Shown here piece after piece: positions 28,935 to 38,205 of a DNA stretch of 64,000 bases (position 1 is its first letter; every line of letters starts with the position of its first letter). Both the position numbers and the translations under genes were made by a program. The notes beneath the pieces are model-generated. The model was not told the origin of the DNA. It ran no database searches and saw only the letters and a program-made list of their open reading frames with translations. This stretch comes from Pseudoxanthomonas sp. J31 (lineage in GTDB: Bacteria; Pseudomonadota; Gammaproteobacteria; Xanthomonadales; Xanthomonadaceae). The stretch covers positions 62,181 to 126,180 of the forward strand of contig NZ_AZNZ01000010.1 in NCBI RefSeq assembly GCF_000510725.1, read 5' to 3'.

Positions 28935-29348
28935 TTGAACAACCAGGCCCACGTCATCAAGCCCCGGCTGCCCGAGCCGCCCCCTTCCGCCGACAAGCTG
29001 CTTGCCGCCGTGCGCGCCGCGGTGGAGGAGATCAAGGCCAAGGACGTCGTGGAGATCGACGTGCGCGGCAAGACCAGCGTGGCCGACCACCTGGTGATCG
29101 CCTCGGGTACATCCACCCGCCACGTGAAGTCCATCGCCGACGAGGTGGTGAAGTTCGCCAAGAAGCTCGGCGCGCAGCCGCTTGGCGTGGAAGGCGAGCG
29201 CGAGGCCGAGTGGGTGCTGGTGGACCTGGGCGACGTGATCGTCCACGTCATGCTGCCGCGGGTGCGCGAGTTCTACGCGCTGGAGCGGCTGTGGAGCGTC
29301 GGCGACCAGCAGCCGCGCTCGGCCGCGGACGTCGACGACGCCGGCTGA
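28935..29348 (+). CDS. rsfS: Ribosomal silencing factor RsfS
   Basis: A 137-residue RsfS/Iojap protein that binds ribosomal protein uL14 and blocks subunit joining under nutrient stress. Family features are LLAAVRAAVEEIKAKDVVEIDVRGKT, DHLVIASGTSTRHVKSIAD and the motif EGEREAEWVLVDLGDVIVHVM. The only reasonable start is a TTG, which limits initiation rate. It lies between nadD and rlmH in the common order. A strong hairpin follows at 29384. Confidence 0.94.
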   Translation: MNNQAHVIKPRLPEPPPSADKLLAAVRAAVEEIKAKDVVEIDVRGKTSVADHLVIASGTSTRHVKSIADEVVKFAKKLGAQPLGVEGEREAEWVLVDLGDVIVHVMLPRVREFYALERLWSVGDQQPRSAADVDDAG

Positions 29349-29770
29349 TCCAGCGCCCGCGCATGCGGGCGGCACCGCACGAAGCAAGGGCCGCGCCTGG
29401 GCGCGGCCTTTGCGTTCCTGCGCCGGTGGGCGTCGCGCTCCTGCGTGCAGAAGGCGTGCCCGCGCGTGCGTGGCGCGCCGATGCGCCTGCTGCCTGGTGC
29501 GACTGCGGCCCCGCAACCGCCTCGCTGCCGGGGTTGTGCCGGGTTGATCGCCGCCGCTCCTGACGCCCGCCGGCCGCGGGAAGGCGGTGTGACGCAATCG
29601 GGCGTGCCGGCCCGCCGCGGCCTCCGCTGCCCCGGCCAGCCGCTCGTTCCCGCCCGCGTGACTGGCGCGCGGATCCGGTGGCAGCCAGGGAGCGGGCAGG
29701 AGAGGCCGTGCATTGCGCAGGCAGGCGCGGTGCGGCCTGGCTGCGGCCTGGTGGTGCGTATCATGTGCCG
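29349..29770. other. Intergenic region between rsfS and rlmH
   Basis: 422 bp with a hairpin at its left end (29384-29413). I see no further ORF, RNA gene or clear promoter in the GC-rich remainder. Confidence 0.5.
29384..29413 (+). terminator. Hairpin downstream of rsfS
   Basis: Thirteen-bp stem GCAAGGGCCGCGC / GCGCGGCCTTTGC (one G-U pair) with a CTGG loop. The T-run after it is weak (GTTCC), so strength is uncertain. Confidence 0.6.
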
Positions 29771-30241
29771 ATGAAGGCACGTCTGATCGCAACCGGCGAA
29801 CGCGCTCCCTCCTGGGTGGCCGAGGGTTTCGCCGAGTACCGCAAGCGGCTCTCGCACTGGATGCCGCTGGAACTGGTGGAAGTGGAGCCGGGCCTGCGCG
29901 GCAAGGGCCGCGATCCGCTGCGGGCGATCGAGGACGAAGGCCGGCGCGTGCTGGCGGCGCTGCCGAAGAACGCACACGTGGTCGCGCTGGACGTGCCCGG
30001 CAAGCCGTGGTCGTCCGAACAGCTGGCCGCGCGCATGGAGCACTGGCGGCAGCAGGGTCGCGACCTGGCGTTCCTGATTGGCGGCCCGGAAGGGCACGCC
30101 CCCGAGGTCAGGGCCATGGCCCACGAATCCTGGTCCCTGGGCCCGCTGACCCTGCCGCACATGCTGGTGCGCCTGGTGGTGGCCGAGCAGCTGTACCGCG
30201 CCGCGGCCATGCTGGCCAACCACCCCTACCACCGCGCCTGA
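29771..30241 (+). CDS. rlmH: 23S rRNA (pseudouridine-1915-N3)-methyltransferase
   Basis: SPOUT-class methyltransferase of 156 residues that methylates N3 of pseudouridine 1915 in 23S rRNA, using S-adenosylmethionine. The SAM-binding motif FLIGGPEGH is at 101-109 and the C-terminal knot segment LTLPHMLVRLVVAEQLYRA at 127-145 is diagnostic. The ATG at 29771 is chosen over an in-frame leader. The end is followed by AT-richer intergenic DNA and the receptor block. Confidence 0.96.
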   Translation: MKARLIATGERAPSWVAEGFAEYRKRLSHWMPLELVEVEPGLRGKGRDPLRAIEDEGRRVLAALPKNAHVVALDVPGKPWSSEQLAARMEHWRQQGRDLAFLIGGPEGHAPEVRAMAHESWSLGPLTLPHMLVRLVVAEQLYRAAAMLANHPYHRA

Positions 30242-30575
30242 ATACGACCCGGTCCCAGCGCCCACCATACGGGGCGTTTCATTAGTTCGTTCTATGTTTG
30301 GGACGATCTGTTTCTGGGATGCGCTTGCTAATTCCCCTTTGGCTATGAATGCACCTGAATGGGGATTGGACCGGAATTGCTCGCCAAAGGCGCTACAGCG
30401 GGCTTTTTGTAGATCCAAACGGGGGCGCATAGCGCACCTTTGTGGTGCTTACAAGACTTCCTTTGCGAGTCAGTAACGTAACTTTAATTTTTATTTGAAA
30501 TGGTATAGGTTGGGACCGCTGGCGAGGCTTAGCTTCGCGGCCACTGTCCCATAAGCATTTGAATCGAGAGGACTA
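30242..30575. promoter_or_regulatory. AT-rich leader region of TonB receptor 1
   Basis: 334 bp of clearly lower GC than the neighbours. It includes a small hairpin (GCACC-TTTGT-GGTGC near 30433-30447), an AT stretch at 30478-30500, an extended -10-like TGGTATAGG at 30501-30509, and a hairpin GCGAGGC...GCTTCGC near 30524-30540, just upstream of GAGAGGA before the ATG. A 60-codon ORF here is not supported by any recognisable family. Confidence 0.4.
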
Positions 30576-33500
30576 ATGTCTTTTGCAACTAAGGGCGGTG
30601 ACAGCCGCCGCCGTAACTATATGAAGGTGAGCCTGCTGGCACTGGCGCTGTCCGGTGCTGTGGCCACCATGATCCCGGCCGAACAGGCCTACGCCCAGAG
30701 CACCTCGGGCGACATCATCGGTACGCTCGACGCGTCCGCCGGCAAGGTCCAGGTGCGCAACCTGGGTTCGGGCCAGGTCCGCGAGTTCGCCGTTGGTGCC
30801 GACGGTCGCTTCCGTGCCCCGGCCCTGCCGGCCGGCCAGTACGAAGTGACCACTTCCGATGGCCGCACCACCGTCGTCACCGTGGTTGCCGGCAAGGCCG
30901 TGACCGCTTCGTTCGGCGCCGCCGACGCGACCTCGCTGGACGTCGTCCAGGTCCGCGGCATGGGCTCGGTCAACGGCATCGACCTCACCAGCATCGAGAC
31001 CCGCACCACCTTCACCGCCGACCAGCTGAACTCGCTGCCGGTGGCCCGCAACGTCACCGCCGTTTCGCTGCTGACCCCGGGCACTGCCGCCAGCAGTGAC
31101 TACTTCGGCAACGCCTCGTTCGGCGGCGCCTCGGCGGCCGAGAACAGCTACTACGTCAACGGCTTCAACGTCACCAACCTGTACGACAACCTGTCGTTCT
31201 CCGAGGTTCCGTACCAGGCGATCGACCAGCTGGACGTGCAGACCGGCGGCTACGGCGCCCGCTACGGCTTCTCCACCGGCGGCGTGACCAGCGTCAACAT
31301 CAAGCGCGGCACCAACGAGCTGAAGGGCGGCTTCAGCTACACCGTCGTGCCGGATTCGCTGCGCGAGCAGCCCGATCCGGTGATGCTGAGCGACGGCACC
31401 ATCTTCCGCAGCTACGGCAACAACAAGTCGTCCTCGGACAACCTGAGCTTCTGGGCGAGCGGTCCGCTGATCAAGGATCGCCTGTTCTTCTTCGCCCTGG
31501 GTTCGTTCAGCAACCAGGACGTGACCAGCTACGCTGCCCGTGGTAACGGCTACTCGACCTCGCCGACTGCGCCGTACACCACGAACCGCAACACCACCAT
31601 GTACGACTACAAGTCGCGTCAGCCGTACTGGGTGGCCAAGCTGGACTGGTACGTCAACGACAACAACCACGTCGAGTACACCGGCTTCGACAATACCCGC
31701 AAGGGCACCTACAACCGCTACACCGCGACCTACTCCAGCCTGGACGCCGACGCCAGCGTCAGCAAGGGCACCTACCAGGGCAAGGAGATCCTCGAGAACG
31801 GTGGCACCACCCACATCCTGAAGTGGACCTCCTACCTCAGCGATGCCCTGACCATGTCGCTGCAGTATGGTCAGATGGACAACACCAACTCTGACTACAC
31901 GGTCAACGCCGACGGCATCGAGAACAAGTACAACGGCGACATCAACTCCTCGCCGACCTGCCCGTACGTCCTCGACTACCGTCCGGACAGCTCGAACTTC
32001 GGCCAGAACATCGGCTGCGCCACCGTGAGCTCGGTGGACATCTACGGTGGTTCGAACAAGCGCGACGCCGGCCGCATCGACTTCGAGTACCTGGTGGGCG
32101 ACCACAAGATCTCGTTCGGTTACAGCGACGAGCGCTGGAAGTCGTTCCAGGGCGCCGCCCAGGACGTGTACTACATCACCACGTCCGATTACTTCCTGGG
32201 CACCGACGAGTCGGTCGACATCTACAACCAGATCCGCTACTTCAACGGCGGCAGCGTGCAGGTCAACCAGAAGTCCTGGTACATCGAGGACAACTGGAAC
32301 ATCACCGACAACTTCATGCTGTACGCGGGTCTGCGTAACGACTCGTTCGAGAACAAGAACACGAACGGCATCACCTTCGTGAAGCAGGACAACATCTGGC
32401 AGCCGCGCGTCGGCTTCACCTGGGATGTCCTGGGCAACGGTGATTCCAAGGTGTTCGGCTCGGTCGGCCGTTACTCCCTGCCGATCGCCGCCAACGTCGC
32501 CCTGCGCGCCGCTTCGGCCTCGTACTACACCGACTTCTACTACACCTACACCGGTGGCCTGGATCCGGTGACCAAGGTGCCGGTGAACACCACCGGCAGC
32601 TACGCCGACGGTGCGTACAACCTGGTGCACAACGGCGAGGACGGCAGCGTGCCGAATCCGGAAGCCGTGGCCGCCCGCGGCCTGAAGCCCTACACCCAGG
32701 ACGAGCTGATCCTGGGCTACCAGCAGCGCCTGGATTCGGCCAACGACTTCCTGGACGGCTGGACCCTGGGCATCAAGGGCACCTACCGCCGCGTCGACAA
32801 CGCCATCGACGACACCTGCGATGCGCGTGCGCTGTACAACGCGGGCGTGGACGCCGGCTACGACCTGTCCAACTGGGACGACGAGTGGACCGTTCCGGGT
32901 GGCATCCCGGGCTGCTACATCTACAACCCGGGTCGCGACATGACCCTGACCACCGACCTGAACGTCGACGGCAACGTCGTCACCGTCACCGTTCCGGGCG
33001 CTGCCCTGGGTCCGAAGGCCAAGCGTGACTACAAGGCCATCACCCTGAGCGCGGACAAGGCGACCGAGCGCTGGAACGTCAGCGCCTCGTACACCTGGTC
33101 CAAGCTGACCGGTAACCTGGAAGGCCTGGTCAAGAGCACCAACGGTCAGGACGACACCGGCACGACCTCGGACTTCGACTTCGCCGAGATCATGATCGGT
33201 GCCGACGGCTACCTGTTCAACGACCACCGCCACAGCCTGAAGGTGTTCGGTTCGTACTCCTTCACTCCGGAGTGGCAGCTGGGCTTCAACCTGATGGCGC
33301 AGTCGGGTTCGCCGATCTCCTGCCTGGGCGGCGGCTACGGCAGCTTCGGCACCGAGTACGGCTACACCGGCGTGTTCCACGTGTGCGATACCGGTGCCAA
33401 CAACACCGGCGCCAACATGGATCGCGCCGCGGACGACGTGGTCAGCCCGGTGGGTTCCGCCGGCCGCACCCCGTGGGTCGTTACCTTCAGCCCGAGCATC

Positions 33501-33704
33501 GTGTACAAGCCGCGTTGGGCCGAGGGTCTGCGCCTGAATGTTGACGTGCTGAACCTGTTCAACAACATCAAGCCGGTCCAGGTCTACGAGACCAAGTTCG
33601 CTTACAGCGGCGTGGCCTCGTACCGCAACTACTACAACTACGGTGCTGCCAAGTTCTTCAACGATCCGCGCTACGTGCGGTTCCAGGTGCAGTACGACTT
33701 CTAA
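30576..33704 (+). CDS. TonB-dependent receptor 1, Oar-like
   Basis: Outer-membrane protein of 1042 residues. A signal peptide ends near Ala40 (AYA then QST). A carboxypeptidase-regulatory-like beta-sandwich follows (about 43-115), then a TonB-box-like DVVQVRG near 125, a plug (LPVARNVTAVSLLTPG, TGGYGARYG) and a large barrel ending in Phe. This is the Oar/OmpA-related receptor layout that is expanded in xanthomonads. The substrate is unknown. It shares clear similarity with receptor 3, e.g. GPLIKDRLFFF and NGQDD.G..DFD. The codon choice uses more T-ending codons (GGT, GTT) than its neighbours, which suggests high expression or separate origin. A GAGAGGA site precedes the ATG and a strong terminator follows. 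Confidence 0.93.
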   Translation: MSFATKGGDSRRRNYMKVSLLALALSGAVATMIPAEQAYAQSTSGDIIGTLDASAGKVQVRNLGSGQVREFAVGADGRFRAPALPAGQYEVTTSDGRTTVVTVVAGKAVTASFGAADATSLDVVQVRGMGSVNGIDLTSIETRTTFTADQLNSLPVARNVTAVSLLTPGTAASSDYFGNASFGGASAAENSYYVNGFNVTNLYDNLSFSEVPYQAIDQLDVQTGGYGARYGFSTGGVTSVNIKRGTNELKGGFSYTVVPDSLREQPDPVMLSDGTIFRSYGNNKSSSDNLSFWASGPLIKDRLFFFALGSFSNQDVTSYAARGNGYSTSPTAPYTTNRNTTMYDYKSRQPYWVAKLDWYVNDNNHVEYTGFDNTRKGTYNRYTATYSSLDADASVSKGTYQGKEILENGGTTHILKWTSYLSDALTMSLQYGQMDNTNSDYTVNADGIENKYNGDINSSPTCPYVLDYRPDSSNFGQNIGCATVSSVDIYGGSNKRDAGRIDFEYLVGDHKISFGYSDERWKSFQGAAQDVYYITTSDYFLGTDESVDIYNQIRYFNGGSVQVNQKSWYIEDNWNITDNFMLYAGLRNDSFENKNTNGITFVKQDNIWQPRVGFTWDVLGNGDSKVFGSVGRYSLPIAANVALRAASASYYTDFYYTYTGGLDPVTKVPVNTTGSYADGAYNLVHNGEDGSVPNPEAVAARGLKPYTQDELILGYQQRLDSANDFLDGWTLGIKGTYRRVDNAIDDTCDARALYNAGVDAGYDLSNWDDEWTVPGGIPGCYIYNPGRDMTLTTDLNVDGNVVTVTVPGAALGPKAKRDYKAITLSADKATERWNVSASYTWSKLTGNLEGLVKSTNGQDDTGTTSDFDFAEIMIGADGYLFNDHRHSLKVFGSYSFTPEWQLGFNLMAQSGSPISCLGGGYGSFGTEYGYTGVFHVCDTGANNTGANMDRAADDVVSPVGSAGRTPWVVTFSPSIVYKPRWAEGLRLNVDVLNLFNNIKPVQVYETKFAYSGVASYRNYYNYGAAKFFNDPRYVRFQVQYDF

Positions 33705-33734
33705 TCCGTTCCGGATCTAGAAGGTGCTTCAAGG

Positions 33735-33764
33735 CCGCCCCCGGAAACGGGGGCGGTTTTTTTT
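33735..33764 (+). terminator. Strong intrinsic terminator of receptor 1
   Basis: Nine-bp GC stem CCGCCCCCG / CGGGGGCGG with a GAAA tetraloop, followed by eight T residues. It starts 30 nt after the receptor 1 stop codon. Confidence 0.95.
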
Positions 33765-34753
33765 GCCCTGGTTGCGGCGGCAAGCACAGGGGCCCTGCTG
33801 TACCGACACCGGATTTGCTTGTGTGTGGGGCGTGCCAGTGGGCTACCGGCCCCCCCCCGTGGCGACCCCTGGTGGATCACGTGGCGGGCCAAAACGCGCA
33901 CGCACGTGCGCGACCGGGTCGCACTACGCCGCCCACGGCAAATCCTTGCGGCTCGCGACCCGGGACGGCTCCGGGTCGGATACCGGCGACGACAAGGCAG
34001 TCCCCCAGGACCGCCACGGGCCCGGTGGCGTGATGTCGCCGCCGACCGCCGGGAACGCGCCGGAATGCGTAGTGCACCTGCATGCGGACAGCGCGGCATT
34101 CCACGTGCATTCGTGGCCGGCACGCTGCGCTCCACAGGCGTGGCGCGGATGGCGGCTCCGGGGGCGGAGCTGATCGGTGATCGCTTTGCTGGTTTGCGAG
34201 GGCGCCACTCTGGCGCGGCGCCTGGCCAGCAGCGGTGGCGGGCGGCCCTTGCCGCACCTGGATGGTGCGGCGAGCGATTGCATCACGTTGCAGCCGGATG
34301 CGCGTGGCGCGCTAGCCAATATTCCTTGCGCCCCCCCCGATATCGCCACTGGCGATGACGGGCGCCCCGGTTTTTTGCGCAAGCAAGGAGGCCCGCCAAG
34401 GCGCGGGCCGGGCGAGCTGAACATCCGCGTACGGTGATGGGCTGCTCGTTGCCCAAGATTCCCGATCGTTGCGCCGGCGCCAACGAAAGACATGTGCCCG
34501 AAGTCAGGGAATCTATTCAATTTTCTCCATTTCTGAGGCTTTTCGATTCCTTGAAAATATATTATGACGCCTTTCCCGAGACATTCATGTTTTCAGGTTT
34601 TGCCGTAGTGCGCAAAGAAAAACAAGTACTTAACAGTGCGCAATTATCGAATGCCCAATTCAGTTTCGTCAGCAAATAAATTTATTTTATTTTGAGATGA
34701 ACAGCTGAATCCAATTGCTTTCATTTCACATGATTCTTCTGCGGGAGAAACGT

Positions 34754-34772
34754 CGTTATATTCCGGTTAACC
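34754..34772 (+). promoter_or_regulatory. Shared receptor promoter element, copy 1
   Basis: CGTTATATTCCGGTTAACC, 94 nt upstream of the receptor 2 GTG. It is 16/19 identical to 38441-38459 upstream of receptor 3. The constant part is GTTA-N9-TAAC with a GGTTAACC palindrome at its right end. It could be an operator or a conserved promoter segment for an extracytoplasmic or alternative sigma factor. Confidence 0.55.
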
Positions 34773-34865
34773 CTGCATTTCATTCAGGTTCCAGCCATGG
34801 ATGTATGCCGGGCGTGTAGTCCACGTGGTCCACCCCCTTCAAACATTTTTTGAGAGGTCGGCGCT

Positions 34866-37800
34866 GTGACGAATACGAAAAGCTCCCGTTGTGTGAAGAA
34901 CATCAAGCGAAGCATGCTCAGCCTCGCGCTGGGCATGTGCATTGCCGGCGCCGCCTGGGCCGCCGATCCCGGCAGCTTGCGTATCAGCATCACCGGTGCT
35001 GACGGGCAACCGGTTGCCGGTGCAACCGTGCGGGTCAGTTCTCCTGACAGTCTCGTCAGCAAGAGCGGCGTCACCGGCGATGACGGCACCGTGCGCCTGC
35101 AGGGCCTCGACCCGGCGACCAACTACACCGTGGTGATTTCCGCGGCCGGCTACGAGGACTACACCGCGTCCAACGTGGCGGTGGTTTCCGGCCGCAACCT
35201 CAGCCTGGGTTACAGTCTGGGCGGCGGCGGCCGCACCGCCGGCGATGCCACCACCCTCGACGCGATCGTCGTTACCGGCGCCTCGCTGGCGGCCATCGAC
35301 ACCACCTCGGCCACCGTGGGCACCACGCTGACCCTGCAGATGGTGGAATCGCTGCCCACCGGCCGCAGCTACCAGAGCTACCTGCAGCTGGTCCCGGGCG
35401 TGAAGCCCAGCCCCGGCGGCAACCCTTCGTCCAAGTCCGGCGTCAACTACAGCGACATCGGCGGCGCCAGCGGCAGCTCCTCCGACAACGTCTACCTGAT
35501 CGACGGCGTCGACGTCACCGACAACAACACCGGCACCTTCGGTTCGAACTTCAACTCCGAGATCATCCAGGAGCAGCAGGTCATCACCGGCGGCGTGCCC
35601 GCCGAGTACGCCGGCGGCTCGGGCCTGATCTCCAAGGTGATCACCAAGTCCGGTAGCGACGAGTGGCACGGCTCGGTCAACTACTACCTGCAGAACGACA
35701 ACCTGGTCGCCAAGGACAAACACGGCGAGTCCAGCGGCTTCTCCACCTACGACACCGCCTTCACCCTGGGCGGCCCGATCGTCAAGGAGAAGCTGTGGTT
35801 CTTCGCCTCGTACCAGAAGAAGTACCGCGAAGACGACGTGCTTGACCCGACCACGCGCACCGCGATGCGCACGGTGGAGAGCGACGCGCGCTACGCGTTC
35901 TTCAAGACCACCTGGCAGATCACCGAGAACGACCGCCTGGTCGCCACCTTCTTCAACGACCCGACCGATATCAGCGGTTCGCGCAACGCGACCACCCTCA
36001 ACAACCGCGACGTGGCCCGCGAGCAGGGCGGCGACAACTACAAGCTGGAGTACAGCCGCGACTGGGGCAACCTGCTGCTGAACGTCTACGGCTTCACCCA
36101 CGAGGGCGAGCTGTCCGACATCCCGGCGGTGCAGGACCAGTCGCGCAACGACGTCGCCTACTTCAACTCGCCGGCCAGCCTGGCCGAGCGCCAGCAGGGC
36201 GGCGGCGGCACCGCGCTGATCACCGAGCGCAACCGCGACGAGTTCGGCCTGAGCCTGGAGTACTTCCTGGACACCGCCTTCGGTACCCACACCATCAAGG
36301 GCGGCGTGTCCTACTCGGAGAACGAGTACTTCGAGGACTCGATCATCACCGGCCCGGACCGCGCGCGCTACGCCTCCATCGCCGCGGCCAACGCCGGCGT
36401 GAGCTTCGCCGACTTCATCGGCCCGGGCTGGTCGGGCACCCGCTCGATCTCCAGCAGCGATGTTTCCCGCCTGCTGTCCGACACCGGCCGCGTCGGCAAC
36501 TCCACCGCCGCCGACCGCGCGTACTTCATCAGCGCCCTGGACACCAACGGCGACGGCGAGGTGTCGCAGGCCGAGCTGTACGCGTACCAGTTCACCAGCA
36601 CCGCGGGCAACCCGACCGGCCAGGTGAACAACTACCGCATCATCGAGGCCGCCGCCGCGCCGTACACGGTGAAGAGCAAGGGCAAGACCTTCTACCTGCA
36701 GGACACCTGGACCAAGGACCAGTGGACGGTCAACGCCGGCGTGCGCGCCGAGGAGTGGACCCACTACGACTCCAAGGGCGGCGAGTCCGCGAAGTTCGAC
36801 TGGGAGTTCGCCCCGCGCCTGAGCGTGGTGTACGACATCTTCGGCGACGCCCGTTCCAAGCTGTTCGGCTTCTACGGCCGGTACTACGACCCGATCCGCA
36901 CCAACATGGCCGACTTCGCCGGCAACCTGACCGGCCCGGAGCTGCACGAGCAGATCTACATCGGCGACCGCTGGCTGACCTATCGCGTGCGTGGTGGCGA
37001 GAAGACCCCGGACGCGCTGTTCGCGCCGTCGACCAAGACGCCGTATACCGATGAGTTCATGGTGGGCGTGTCGCACACGATCGGCACCGACATGAGCCTG
37101 TCGGTGACCTTCACCCGGCGCACCACCAAGGACATCCTCGAGGACTACGACCTGGCGCTGTACTCCGACCCGACGGTCGAGCGCGGCGACCACGGCGTGG
37201 CCGGCCCGGGTTCGCCGACGTTCTACCTGCCGTACTCGTACTTCGGCTACGACGGCGCCCCGAACTCGAACTACGTGATCGCCACGCTGGCCGGCGGCAA
37301 GCGCGAGTACCAGGGCCTGGAGATCACCCTGCAGAAGTTCAAGAGCAACAACTGGCAGGGCATGCTGTCGTACACCTACAACGACGCCCACGGCAACACC
37401 AACTCCGACTCCAACGCGGACTTCCAGGGCGACTGGCTGGCCATCGACCCGCGCGCCCCCAACATGTGGGGCCGGCAGCCGGGCAACATCGAGCACCAGT
37501 TCAAGGCCTTCGGCTCGTACGAGTTCGATTTCGGCCTGGAGCTGAGCGCGGTGTTCAACTGGAACAGCGGCCTGATCTACAGCCGCTCGCAGCTGATCTC
37601 CGGCCGCTACCTGCCGGTGATGGGCGACGAGTACGAGTACGACGGCGTGTTCGACACCTGGGTGCTGCCCGGCAGCATCGGCGCCGAGACCGGCCCGTCG
37701 TACTACACGCTCGACGTGCGCGCCAAGTACGTCAAGCCGCTGCAGGTCGGACAGCTGGAGTTCTTCGTCGACGTCTTCAACATCCTCAACAAGCAGTCGG

Positions 37801-37910
37801 CCACCAGCCACATGGCCCTGGTCGACGGCAACGGCGTGTACAACTTCGGCCAGGCCAACGACTGGGTCGAGCCGCGCCGTGCCTATCTGGGCGTGCGCTA
37901 CTCGTTCTGA
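34866..37910 (+). CDS. TonB-dependent receptor 2, Oar-like, with an EF-hand-type loop
   Basis: A 1014-residue outer-membrane receptor. A signal peptide (MLSLALGMCIAGAAWA) ends near residue 32. Residues 35-112 form a carboxypeptidase-regulatory-like domain, DAIVVTG near 130 is a TonB-box-like site, and the plug and barrel follow, ending in Tyr-Ser-Phe. Within a region likely to be an extracellular loop is DTNGDGEVSQAE (residues 559-570), a full EF-hand calcium-binding pattern. It differs from receptors 1 and 3 over much of its length. The start is a GTG with GAGAGGTCGGCG upstream. It has its own terminator and a regulatory element shared with receptor 3. The substrate is unknown. Confidence 0.92.
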   Translation: MTNTKSSRCVKNIKRSMLSLALGMCIAGAAWAADPGSLRISITGADGQPVAGATVRVSSPDSLVSKSGVTGDDGTVRLQGLDPATNYTVVISAAGYEDYTASNVAVVSGRNLSLGYSLGGGGRTAGDATTLDAIVVTGASLAAIDTTSATVGTTLTLQMVESLPTGRSYQSYLQLVPGVKPSPGGNPSSKSGVNYSDIGGASGSSSDNVYLIDGVDVTDNNTGTFGSNFNSEIIQEQQVITGGVPAEYAGGSGLISKVITKSGSDEWHGSVNYYLQNDNLVAKDKHGESSGFSTYDTAFTLGGPIVKEKLWFFASYQKKYREDDVLDPTTRTAMRTVESDARYAFFKTTWQITENDRLVATFFNDPTDISGSRNATTLNNRDVAREQGGDNYKLEYSRDWGNLLLNVYGFTHEGELSDIPAVQDQSRNDVAYFNSPASLAERQQGGGGTALITERNRDEFGLSLEYFLDTAFGTHTIKGGVSYSENEYFEDSIITGPDRARYASIAAANAGVSFADFIGPGWSGTRSISSSDVSRLLSDTGRVGNSTAADRAYFISALDTNGDGEVSQAELYAYQFTSTAGNPTGQVNNYRIIEAAAAPYTVKSKGKTFYLQDTWTKDQWTVNAGVRAEEWTHYDSKGGESAKFDWEFAPRLSVVYDIFGDARSKLFGFYGRYYDPIRTNMADFAGNLTGPELHEQIYIGDRWLTYRVRGGEKTPDALFAPSTKTPYTDEFMVGVSHTIGTDMSLSVTFTRRTTKDILEDYDLALYSDPTVERGDHGVAGPGSPTFYLPYSYFGYDGAPNSNYVIATLAGGKREYQGLEITLQKFKSNNWQGMLSYTYNDAHGNTNSDSNADFQGDWLAIDPRAPNMWGRQPGNIEHQFKAFGSYEFDFGLELSAVFNWNSGLIYSRSQLISGRYLPVMGDEYEYDGVFDTWVLPGSIGAETGPSYYTLDVRAKYVKPLQVGQLEFFVDVFNILNKQSATSHMALVDGNGVYNFGQANDWVEPRRAYLGVRYSF

Positions 37911-37933
37911 TCCACACCGATCGTGCGTGACCG

Positions 37934-37965
37934 GAACCGGCGCCTTCGGGCGCCGGTTCTTTTTT
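37934..37965 (+). terminator. Strong intrinsic terminator of receptor 2
   Basis: Perfect 11-bp stem GAACCGGCGCC / GGCGCCGGTTC closed by a stable TTCG tetraloop and followed by six T residues (37960-37965), 24 nt after the stop codon. Confidence 0.95.
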
Positions 37966-38189
37966 GTGTGCGGGGCGGATGCGCTGGACGCGACGGAAAG
38001 CCGATGCCGGATCGCGCCACGCTGCCCTGCGACATGCGGCGGCACGGCTTGCGGAGGGCATGCCAGGGTGCACCCGGGGCAGGGCACGCGGGAACGGGGA
38101 GGTGGCCGGTGTCGCGCGTCGAGGGAAGCCTCCGGATCTGCCCGGGGGATGCGCGAGTGCGTCGCCGGCGCTGCGAGCGGACGATGGCC

Positions 38190-38205
38190 ACGCATATATA
38201 TGCGT
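38190..38205. promoter_or_regulatory. 16-bp perfect palindrome upstream of receptor 3
   Basis: ACGCATAT / ATATGCGT, about 325 bp before the receptor 3 start and 236 bp upstream of the shared element. The size suits a dimeric repressor site (LacI, TetR or GntR type), but distance from the gene makes the role uncertain. Confidence 0.35.

Larger units (their letters stand above)
33705..34865. other. Long intergenic region between receptors 1 and 2
   Basis: 1161 bp without a credible gene. After the terminator the first 700 bp are GC-rich with scattered small inverted repeats and two C-runs (nine at 33850-33858, eight at 34331-34338). From about 34510 the composition turns AT-rich. An 81-codon ORF (34434-34679) crosses this change in composition and has no recognisable domain, so it is not called. 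The receptor 2 regulatory element lies at 34754-34772. Confidence 0.45.

Noticed and set aside
30294-30476. 60-codon ORF upstream of receptor 1
   Set aside because: No ribosome-binding site of note, no recognisable domain, and it sits in a likely leader region.
34434-34679. 81-codon ORF before receptor 2
   Set aside because: It spans a GC-to-AT composition shift and has no family features; it is probably a chance frame.
34754-34772. Shared receptor element as a Zur box
   Set aside because: It contains TTATAT but lacks the paired ATGTTATA/TATAACAT arms, and the conserved part is GGTTAACC.
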